Shown piece by piece: positions 1-6,100 of a DNA stretch of 64,000 bases. The position numbers were made by a program, and so were the translations under genes. The stretch comes from Flavisolibacter nicotianae (lineage in GTDB: Bacteria; Bacteroidota; Bacteroidia; Chitinophagales; Chitinophagaceae): assembly GCF_003628535.1 (NCBI RefSeq), contig NZ_RBCI01000001.1, positions 806,001 to 870,000 on the forward strand, written 5' to 3'. Within the stretch, counting starts at the first letter, position 1; each line of letters begins with the position of its first letter. The notes under the pieces were generated by a model. That model was not told the origin of the DNA. It was given only the letters and a program-made list of their open reading frames with translations, and searched no databases.

Positions 1-600
1 GCCGGCAATGCGATAAGGGTAAAAATAGTCGTCCATGTGAATGGCATCCACATCGTACCGGCTAACGATGTCTCTGATAACATCGACCACCCAGTGCTGC
101 GCTTCTTTGTTACCCGGATCGAAATAGAGCGTGTTGCCGTAGCGCAAAAACCACTCTGGATGCAGGCGGGTGATGTGTGCCGGTGCAATGGAGGCCTTGC
201 CGATGGCAAAATTGGCCCGGTAGGGATTGACCCAGGCGTGGTACTCCATGCCGCGTTTGTGCGTTTCGGCGATCGTGAAGGCCAGCGGATCGTAAAACGG
301 CTCCGGCGGACGTCCCTGCGCACCGGTAAGCCACTGGCTCCAGGGCTCGTATGGCGAGGGGTAAAGGGCATCAGCGGCAGGACGCACCTGCACAATGGCG
401 GCGTTCATGCCGTTTTGCTTGTGCATGTCCAACTGGCGAATAAACTCCGTTTTCTGGCTGTCAACATTCCATTGGTTTCGTTTGGGCCAGTCGATGTTGT
501 CTACCGAGGCGATCCACACGCCGCGGAATTCAGCCTTTGGCTGGGCAAACGAAAACAAGGCAATCAATGCAAAGCTGAGGAGAGAGGTGGCTTTCTTCAT
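1..600 (-). CDS. GHL10-type glycoside hydrolase, N-terminal part (cut by window edge)
   Basis: The reading frame starts with ATG at 600 and runs off the left edge, so only the first 200 residues are present. Residues 1-20 form a signal peptide ending near SFAQ, so the enzyme is exported. From residue 24 the text EFRGVWIASVDNIDWP is the characteristic opening of the glycosyl hydrolase-like 10 family (PF02638, DUF187), predicted TIM-barrel hydrolases acting on peptidoglycan or other glycans. HAWVNPYRANFA and DAIHMDDYFYPYRI are further family blocks. Substrate is unknown. The gene reads away from the MarR gene upstream, separated by 138 bases. Family assignment is confident; enzymatic role is inferred. 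Confidence 0.88.
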   Translation of the reverse strand, partial: MKKATSLLSFALIALFSFAQPKAEFRGVWIASVDNIDWPKRNQWNVDSQKTEFIRQLDMHKQNGMNAAIVQVRPAADALYPSPYEPWSQWLTGAQGRPPEPFYDPLAFTIAETHKRGMEYHAWVNPYRANFAIGKASIAPAHITRLHPEWFLRYGNTLYFDPGNKEAQHWVVDVIRDIVSRYDVDAIHMDDYFYPYRIAG

Positions 601-738
601 AGTGTCTTGGTAAAAAGAATGAAGATAAGGAAACAGGTTTAGCCTGTAGCCTGTTAATGTCTATAAAAAGTTCAATGGCATGCCTGTGGCGGCAAACAGG
701 GATAAAGGAGGGATTGAAAAACAGGGATGAGGAAACGG

Positions 739-1203
739 TTAGGTCGTTTCTTCACTGCCGCGAAGCTTATCGAGCAGGCGGCTCAGGATTTCGGCTTCTT
801 CTTCCGAAACGCCGCTGGCGATCTGGTCCATCTCATCCTGCTGGGCATCCAGCTTTTTTAGCAGCTCCTGGCCTTTTGCGGTAATCACCACATCCACCAG
901 GCGCTTGTCTTTGGGACAGGTGCTTTTTTGAACCAGGTCTTTTACGATCATTCGGTCCACAATCCGGCTGGTATCGCTCATCCGGTCCAGCATGCGCTCA
1001 CGGATCTGCAGCGTGGAGAGCGGCTCGGGATGGGCACCCCGCAGGATGCGGAGGATGTTGTACTGCTGGTGGGTGATGTCTTCCTGCGCCAGGAAATGTT
1101 TGATCTTTTCGATCACCCATCCATAGGTGTACAGAAGGTTGATGATTGCCTTTTGGCGGTGGTTGCGGAAGGTTTGCTGGTGGATTTCTTTCTCAATGCC
1201 CAT
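739..1203 (-). CDS. MarR family transcriptional regulator
   Basis: A 154-residue protein of normal MarR length. Residues about 30-110 contain the winged helix-turn-helix: QQYNILRILRGAHPEPLSTL, then the recognition helix region MSDTSRIVDRMIVKDLV and the wing TCPKDKRLVDVVITAKG, whose DKR motif is typical of MarR. These proteins bind DNA as dimers and usually repress nearby genes until a small ligand is bound. The divergent membrane protein at 1338 is the nearest candidate target. Minus-strand sequence just upstream carries TATCTTCG, one base off the TAnnTTTG -7 consensus. The ligand cannot be read from sequence. Confidence 0.93.
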   Translation of the reverse strand: MGIEKEIHQQTFRNHRQKAIINLLYTYGWVIEKIKHFLAQEDITHQQYNILRILRGAHPEPLSTLQIRERMLDRMSDTSRIVDRMIVKDLVQKSTCPKDKRLVDVVITAKGQELLKKLDAQQDEMDQIASGVSEEEAEILSRLLDKLRGSEETT

Positions 1204-1337
1204 CGTACTGCGAATTAAATGGAATGAAACGGAACACTACAGTTCCCGAAGATAGGATATCCGACCGGGCAAAGTTTTTGTAACTACTTGTTGGTCTTCC
1301 CTGAATTGAACAGTCTCATCTTTTAAAATAAAAATGT

Positions 1338-1772
1338 ATGAACTACAATTATGAACAGTCATTCCTGTCGAGAACGATTTTGACGAGTGTCTTGGTTGGC
1401 TTTGCAGCGACAGTCCTTTGCCTGGCGTACAACATTTTTTACCGCGAGAGCACGGGCTACCAGCCGGCCGATTTTATCAATGTCTCGTCGCTGATCTTTG
1501 CCGTCAACATTATCTTTTTTGTGATCGGTCTGATTTACTTCGTTCTTCTGCGCACGGTGAAAAAAGCCGATTTGGTGTTCACGGTGCTGTTTGCGCTGGT
1601 TACCATTCTTTGCGTGTGGCGTGCCAGCCAGGCAACGATGCAACACAACGCGTTGCTCTCTTCCGAGTTCAGGACATTGTTGACCGGTGTTATTGTGATC
1701 ATGGGAATTGGCGCCTCGTTCTTTGTGCCGTATTTATTCCGTCATAAGAACCTAACCGATCGCATCCTGTAA
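1338..1772 (+). CDS. Four-helix integral membrane protein, unknown function
   Basis: A 144-residue protein that is mostly hydrophobic. Four membrane segments are visible at about residues 13-33, 48-70, 78-96 and 112-132, with a short basic C-terminus (FRHKNLTDRIL). I recognise no domain or catalytic motif. It is divergent from the MarR regulator and convergent with the radical SAM gene, whose stop lies only 5 bases past its own. Being next to a MarR gene suggests a possible regulated envelope role, but this is inference only. Confidence 0.7.
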   Translation: MNYNYEQSFLSRTILTSVLVGFAATVLCLAYNIFYRESTGYQPADFINVSSLIFAVNIIFFVIGLIYFVLLRTVKKADLVFTVLFALVTILCVWRASQATMQHNALLSSEFRTLLTGVIVIMGIGASFFVPYLFRHKNLTDRIL

Positions 1773-1777
1773 GAGCC

Positions 1778-2803
1778 CTAGCCCCACACTTTCACGCCTT
1801 CGGAGCAGTTGGCGCAGATGTCGATGTTCTTGCGGCTTTGCAGCACCTGGCCGCGAAATTTTTTGTAGTCGGGATTTTGCCACAATTCTTTGAAAGGCAT
1901 TTGCTGCAGGCTTCCGAGTTTGTGCTGTGCGTCCTTGTCGAAGCAGCAGGGCACCACGGTGCCGTCCCAGGTAATCACGGGATCGTGCCAGAGCCGCCAG
2001 CAGTGGTTGGCGTTGTTGCCCTTGAAAACGTTCCTGCCTTGCCTGTCTTTTTTGTAGCGGCTGTATTTGGTATTGAGCGGAATGAGTTTGTTCGGATCGT
2101 TTTCGTAGTCGTAAACCTGCGCCGTTTTCAGCCACACATCGTCTACGCCGATTTTTTTGGCGAGACGCTTTACGTCTTCGATCTGGTGCTCGTTGTGGCG
2201 CACCACCAAAAACTGGAAAATGATAAAGGGCGTGTTGCTCTTCAGTTCTTTTTTCCACTTCACGATGTTGGCTGCACCTTCGAGCACTTTGTTCAGGTTT
2301 CCGCCCACGCGGTATTGCTTATACGTTTCCTGCGTGGTGCCGTCGATGGAAATGATCAGGCGGTCCAGACCGCTTTCCACCGTTTTGCGTGCATTGGCCT
2401 CGGTGAGGTAATGGGCATTGGTCGAGGTGGCCGTGTAAATTTTTTTACCCGCCGCGTATTTTACCATCTCCAAAAAATCAGGGTTGAGATAAGGCTCACC
2501 CTGGAAGTAAAACACCAGGTACATGAGCTCACGGTGCAACTGGTCGATGGTGTCTTTAAAAAAATTCTTTTGCAGCATGCCGGTTGGCCGGGTAAAAGCC
2601 CGCAGGCCGCTGGGACATTCGGGGCAGCGAAGGTTGCACGAAGTGGTGGGCTCGAACGAAATGGAAACCGGGTAGCCCCATTGCACAGGTTTTTTGATCC
2701 ATTTGCTGACCTGGTAACTGGCCAGCACTTTGAACGCATTGACGGCCCTTTTCAGCGTGAGCTTACGCAACAAGTTCAGACTATCGCTCCAGTTCCATTG
2801 CAT
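1778..2803 (-). CDS. Radical SAM/SPASM domain protein
   Basis: I place the start at ATG 2803 (MQWNWSD), giving 341 residues; a longer frame upstream reads through low-complexity repeat DNA. The radical SAM cluster motif CNLRCPEC is at residues 56-63 and would bind the [4Fe-4S] cluster that cleaves S-adenosylmethionine. The C-terminus has a SPASM-type second cluster region (TVVPCCFDKD, then ICANCSEG). Such enzymes modify peptides or small substrates by radical chemistry. No precursor peptide gene is evident next to it, so the substrate is unknown. The upstream space is the repeat-rich region 2804-3174. Confidence 0.88.
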   Translation of the reverse strand: MQWNWSDSLNLLRKLTLKRAVNAFKVLASYQVSKWIKKPVQWGYPVSISFEPTTSCNLRCPECPSGLRAFTRPTGMLQKNFFKDTIDQLHRELMYLVFYFQGEPYLNPDFLEMVKYAAGKKIYTATSTNAHYLTEANARKTVESGLDRLIISIDGTTQETYKQYRVGGNLNKVLEGAANIVKWKKELKSNTPFIIFQFLVVRHNEHQIEDVKRLAKKIGVDDVWLKTAQVYDYENDPNKLIPLNTKYSRYKKDRQGRNVFKGNNANHCWRLWHDPVITWDGTVVPCCFDKDAQHKLGSLQQMPFKELWQNPDYKKFRGQVLQSRKNIDICANCSEGVKVWG

Positions 2804-2824
2804 GCGGCAAAGATAGGCGGCCCC

Positions 2825-3140
2825 CTCGATCCCCCAAGGAGGAAGTGGCGGCCCCACCTAACCTCCCCAACGGAGGAGGAACAGACGATATACCAAGGCC
2901 AGCTTCAGCAAGATGCATTTTCAGAGAGAAGGATGCCATCCCTTGGAGGGATGGCATCCTTCTCTGCTCCGTTGCATTCTGAACGTTGAAGGGTGCGACG
3001 CAACAGACGATGACAAGCGATGCTGTTGCTGGTAACATAAAAAGAAAAAGCCTGCATCATAAAGAACGGTGGGGGCTTTGTTGTATCGTGCAAAAGCGAG
3101 GGTTGTGTCCGGCCAGTTCCCCGTTGGGGGAGTGAGGGGG
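2825..3140. repeat. Modular hairpin repeat array, copy 1
   Basis: The whole gap between the divergent radical SAM and lysozyme genes is repeat DNA. In order it holds C/G-rich CCCC..GGAGG inverted motifs (2825-2880), a perfect 19-bp hairpin at 2925-2965, the motif TTCTGAACGTTGAA (about 2977-2990), a block AAAGCC..GGCTTTGTTGTATCGTGC (3047-3091) ending in AAGCGAG, and another CCCC/GGGGG motif (3117-3140). The same modules in the same order recur at 48004-48345. Function unknown. Confidence 0.75.
2925..2965. repeat. Perfect 19-bp palindrome (GATGCCATCCCT type)
   Basis: AGAGAAGGATGCCATCCCT at 2925-2943 is followed by a 3-base loop and its exact reverse complement at 2947-2965. There is no T-run on either side, and it lies between divergent genes, so it is unlikely to be an ordinary terminator. 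A shorter relative sits at 48004-48032. Confidence 0.85.
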
Positions 3141-3174
3141 CTGCAATTCTTCCGCCGGATTGCCCGTTATTTGC

Positions 3175-3960
3175 ATGTTTTACACCGTGGCAAAGCGAAA
3201 AAATTCATACGGCTCCATGCGCCCATTTATGTGGGCCACTGCAGTGGCAGCAGCGCTTTTTTTCGGTTACCTGTTTTTCCTCTGGGCGGCCACACCAGGG
3301 CCCAGTTCCATCCGCTACAGGGAGTTTGGTATTTCCATCCCTACCCATTACACCATCCACGGCATCGACGTGAGTCGCTACCAGCAAAACGTTTCCTGGA
3401 AGCTGGTAAGGGAAATGAACGTGAACAACATCCAGATCGGCTTTGTCTTTATCAAGGCAACGGAGGGCAACAACCTGGTGGACCCGTATTTTAAACGCAA
3501 CTGGAAAAAAGCCAAAGAGGCGGGGATGATCCGGGGCGCCTACCATTTTTTCAATCCCCGCAAAGACGGCAAATCGCAGGCGCAGCGGTTCCTGTCGTCG
3601 GTAGAACTGGCCAGCGGCGACCTGCCGCCGGTGCTGGATATTGAAAAAAGCTGGGGCATGAGCAAAGCCAAGTTGCAACAGGAAATCAAAGCCTGGCTGG
3701 ACGCCGTGGAGGCAAGCACCGGCGTGAAACCCATCCTGTACACCTATGTCACATTTTACGAAACTTACCTGCAGGGCGCTTTCGACGACTACCCGCTTTG
3801 GATTGCCCATTACTACCAGCCCGGCAATCCCCGCATCGAACGCTCCTGGCATTTCTGGCAGCACAGCGAAGAAGGCCACGTGAACGGCATTGCCGCCAAA
3901 GTGGATTTTAATGTGTTCAACGGCGACTCGGCCGACTTCAGGGCGTTGCTGATCCCCTAA
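3175..3960 (+). CDS. GH25 family lysozyme (muramidase), membrane-anchored
   Basis: I use ATG 3175, giving 261 residues; a TTG at 3160 is possible. A single membrane anchor spans about residues 19-41, so the catalytic domain faces the periplasm. The GH25 domain begins with GIDVSRYQ (Asp65). It continues with FIKATEG, AYHFF and the VLDIE catalytic motif, and ends with KVDFNVFNG, all hallmarks of Chalaropsis-type lysozymes that hydrolyse the MurNAc-GlcNAc bond of peptidoglycan. It stands alone and is followed by a repeat element. Role in cell-wall turnover or predation is inferred. Confidence 0.93.
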   Translation: MFYTVAKRKNSYGSMRPFMWATAVAAALFFGYLFFLWAATPGPSSIRYREFGISIPTHYTIHGIDVSRYQQNVSWKLVREMNVNNIQIGFVFIKATEGNNLVDPYFKRNWKKAKEAGMIRGAYHFFNPRKDGKSQAQRFLSSVELASGDLPPVLDIEKSWGMSKAKLQQEIKAWLDAVEASTGVKPILYTYVTFYETYLQGAFDDYPLWIAHYYQPGNPRIERSWHFWQHSEEGHVNGIAAKVDFNVFNGDSADFRALLIP

Positions 3961-4078
3961 AGGATTTCACGAGTTTACCGGTTTAGGGGCTCCGGTGAAA
4001 AGAAGTCCTGAGGAGAATCAGTTCCGAAAACCAGCAACTTGTGAACGTATGAACTCGTGAACTTGCGAACTTTACACC
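3961..4078. repeat. Inverted 8-nt unit repeat element without ORF (GTGAAC type)
   Basis: This fills the gap from the lysozyme stop codon to the next start. The right arm (4029-4073) is a run of octamers of form NNGTGAAC, for example TTGTGAAC and TCGTGAAC. The left arm (3965-3990) carries the inverted form TTTCACGAGTTTACC. The same unit family occurs at 63359-63484. No terminator hairpin is visible inside. Confidence 0.7.
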
Positions 4079-4318
4079 ATGGACGAATACAACCAGGGCT
4101 GGGACCCGGAGGTAAAACAATACTTCCGAAAAATCATGAACTCGTTTGCCATGGGGGCACTTTGGCTGTTGCTGATCGGCCTTTCGGGCTTTGCGTTTAA
4201 GCTGGCCATCATCAAAGACAGCGTGCGCTGGTACAACCTTGTTTTTTACGGCGTGTTTCTCCTGAGCCTTTCGCTCTTGCTGTTGTTTTATTACCGCGTT
4301 TGGCGAAAGAACGGGTGA
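4079..4318 (+). CDS. Small two-helix membrane protein
   Basis: A 79-residue protein with a soluble N-terminus (DEYNQGWDPEVKQYFRKI) and two membrane helices at about residues 25-44 and 53-71, ending in a basic tail (RVWRKNG). I do not recognise a named family, though small proteins of this layout are common in Bacteroidota. It is convergent with the DUF4440-like gene, with stops only 6 bases apart. Function unknown. Confidence 0.7.
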   Translation: MDEYNQGWDPEVKQYFRKIMNSFAMGALWLLLIGLSGFAFKLAIIKDSVRWYNLVFYGVFLLSLSLLLLFYYRVWRKNG

Positions 4319-4324
4319 GTTTTC

Positions 4325-4747
4325 CTAGGAAGAATGATCGGCTACGATCACCCACCGGCCCTTGATTTTCCGGAGCAGCAGGTTGTAATGCCCGCTCAGG
4401 TCCCCGATCATTCGCTGCAGCATCCATTTGCCGACGACATAATAGTAATCCGCCGACAGTTTTTTCACCACCAGGATGTTGAAGGAAAGTTTGCCCATGG
4501 CGGTTGTGTCGGGATAGCTTTTTTGGTAATTGCGGAGTGTTTCCTGCCAGCCCCATTTCAGGCCATTCTTGCCGATGAACAGCAGGGAGTCGCTTTTCCA
4601 GTAGGTTTTCATAAATCCTTCCAGGTCGCCGTGGTTCCAGGCTTCGGTTTGCGCGGCAAGCAGCCCGCGGATTTTTTCCCCGTCGCTTTTTTGAGCACCG
4701 GCCAACAGCGACACAAAAAGAAAAAGCAGGAGCAGGCTTCTTTTCAT
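4325..4747 (-). CDS. Secreted SnoaL/DUF4440-like protein (NTF2 fold)
   Basis: Start at ATG 4747 gives 140 residues with a clear signal peptide (MKRSLLLLFLFVSLLAGAQ). The mature part matches the NTF2-like DUF4440 pattern: IRGLLAAQTEAWNHGDLEGF near the N-terminus, then SDSLLFIG and the closing GRWVIVADHSS. These cone-shaped domains serve as small-molecule pockets or enzymes, but the ligand is not predictable. The gene stands alone, divergent from the SCO1-Fur pair. Confidence 0.85.
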   Translation of the reverse strand: MKRSLLLLFLFVSLLAGAQKSDGEKIRGLLAAQTEAWNHGDLEGFMKTYWKSDSLLFIGKNGLKWGWQETLRNYQKSYPDTTAMGKLSFNILVVKKLSADYYYVVGKWMLQRMIGDLSGHYNLLLRKIKGRWVIVADHSS

Positions 4748-4773
4748 ACAAGGTCTTTTGAGCAAGATAGAGC

Positions 4774-4808
4774 AGATAATGGATATTGGAATATTGGGAT
4801 ATTGTATT
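4774..4808. repeat. Single arm of GATATTGG-type unit repeat
   Basis: The gap between divergent genes contains ATGGATATTGGAATATTGGG, a run of about 8-nt units. A two-armed version of the same unit sits at 41527-41590. Only one arm is evident here. Confidence 0.5.
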
Positions 4809-4886
4809 GCCCGGAGACAGCCGATTTGTGCGGGAAACCTGTTTAAAGCTCCTGTTAATCCTTCGCTTCGGCAGACGATCAGCGGT

Positions 4887-4894
4887 TAACTTTG
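4887..4894 (+). promoter_or_regulatory. Candidate -7 box of the SCO1-fur operon
   Basis: TAACTTTG matches the Bacteroidota -7 consensus TAnnTTTG exactly and lies 19 bases before the SCO1 start codon. A weak -33 element (TTCG near 4862) precedes it at about 21 bases. Confidence 0.5.
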
Positions 4895-4913
4895 CGTCAC
4901 AAGCATTTCCCGC

Positions 4914-5522
4914 ATGTCCAAAAAAACGGTCTTCTACATCGTCTTTTTCACCGTATTGGTCCTGGGCTTTTACGCGGCCCTTTCCTCGTCGATCCCGGGG
5001 TTCGGCAAAAAGCGTTTTCCGCCCATCACCAAGGTGGAACCGTTTGCCTTTACCAACCAGGACGGCCAGACGGTCACTAACGAAAACATTAAAGGCAAGG
5101 TGGCCGTGGTGAATTTTTTCTTTACCACCTGCACCTCGGTTTGTCCGCGCATGAACAACAACCTGAAAAACGTTTACGAAACGCTTCAAAACACACCGGG
5201 TGTGGTGTTTCTTTCCTTTACCTCCGACCCGGCCCGCGACTCGGCAGCCCGGCTGAAACACTATGCCGACTCGATGGGTGTGAATACGGCTAAATGGATT
5301 TTTCTCACGGGGCGCAAGGACAGCCTGTACAATGCTGCCCGCTACAGTTTCAAGGTCGACGACCCGGATAATTTTGCTGCTAACGAAGGCGTGGATTTTT
5401 TGCACACGCAGTTTGTTGCCCTGGTAAACAAAAAAGGTGAGGTGGTTAAAATTTATGACGGCATCAAACCGTCGGAGCTGCACGGCCTTCCTGCCGACGT
5501 TAAAAACCTGCTGAACGAATGA
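4914..5522 (+). CDS. SCO1/SenC family copper chaperone, membrane-anchored
   Basis: A 202-residue protein with an N-terminal anchor (residues 5-24) and a thioredoxin-fold domain. The copper-binding CTSVC motif is at Cys73 and Cys77 and the third ligand His164 is in FLHTQF. SCO proteins deliver copper to the CuA site of cytochrome oxidase or act as periplasmic thiol reductases. The gene overlaps the next one by 4 bases, so it is translationally coupled to a Fur-family regulator. That suggests metal-responsive control. No cytochrome oxidase genes are in the window. Confidence 0.93.
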   Translation: MSKKTVFYIVFFTVLVLGFYAALSSSIPGFGKKRFPPITKVEPFAFTNQDGQTVTNENIKGKVAVVNFFFTTCTSVCPRMNNNLKNVYETLQNTPGVVFLSFTSDPARDSAARLKHYADSMGVNTAKWIFLTGRKDSLYNAARYSFKVDDPDNFAANEGVDFLHTQFVALVNKKGEVVKIYDGIKPSELHGLPADVKNLLNE

Positions 5523-5962
5523 TGGAAACCAAAAGCACCACAACACGGCTGAACGATATTTTGCACCGCCGGCAGCTCAGCTCCACCGAAAGCCGGCGCA
5601 AAATCCTTTCGCTGTTTTTGAACAGCCACGATGCCCTGACACACGGCATCATTGAAAAAGAAGTGGGCGACAAATTCGACCGCGTGACCATCTACCGCAC
5701 CCTGCAAACCTTCGAGGAAAAAGGGATTGTTCACACCATTCCCACGGCCGACAACTCCGTGCTTTATGCCTTGTGCAAAGAGTGCGAGGAAGGCCATCAC
5801 CACGACGATCATGTGCATTTTATCTGCACCCGTTGCGAACGCACCATTTGCCTCGATGACGTGGTATCGCCGAAATTGGAATTGCCGGATGGCTATGTCA
5901 CCGACAGTGTGCAGGTAGTGATCCATGGAATTTGCAAAGACTGCTCGTCTGAACCGGGATAA
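5519..5962 (+). CDS. Fur family metal-responsive repressor
   Basis: A 147-residue protein whose ATG overlaps the SCO1 stop codon. The winged helix (residues about 15-75) includes the recognition region FDRVTIYRTLQTFEEKGIVH, the family signature. The C-terminal dimer and metal domain has the histidine cluster GHHHDDHVHF and two zinc Cys pairs, CTRC and CKDC. It could be a Fur, Zur or PerR subtype; these cannot be separated from sequence alone. Its coupling to a copper chaperone hints at control of copper, zinc or iron homeostasis. A perfect terminator follows at 6005. Confidence 0.93.
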   Translation: MMETKSTTTRLNDILHRRQLSSTESRRKILSLFLNSHDALTHGIIEKEVGDKFDRVTIYRTLQTFEEKGIVHTIPTADNSVLYALCKECEEGHHHDDHVHFICTRCERTICLDDVVSPKLELPDGYVTDSVQVVIHGICKDCSSEPG

Positions 5963-5964
5963 AT

Positions 5965-6100
5965 GTCTGAACCACCATTTGGTGGATCAAATTGATTAAG
6001 CCGGAAAAGCAAGAGGCGTTCTGTGATGAACGCCTCTTGCTTTTGAACGAAGATTTGATTTCATCTCCATCTTCAAAATCTCCTTCGAATCATGGTTCAG
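5965..6100. repeat. TCTGAACCATGATT inverted repeat element enclosing a terminator
   Basis: The left arm starts 2 bases after the fur stop with TCTGAACCACCATTTGG. The right arm, read on the minus strand from about 6100, starts TCTGAACCATGATTCG, and its TGA is the stop codon of the S9 peptidase. The arms share TCTGAACCA, GATT/CATT and GGA. The middle holds a 17-bp terminator. The same arms flank the GxxExxY gene at 16116-16596. Confidence 0.75.
6005..6044. terminator. Bidirectional terminator, fur / S9 peptidase
   Basis: AAAAGCAAGAGGCGTTC is followed by a 6-base loop and the exact 17-base reverse complement ending in TTTT. A-runs and T-runs on both sides suit both convergent genes. Confidence 0.93.
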
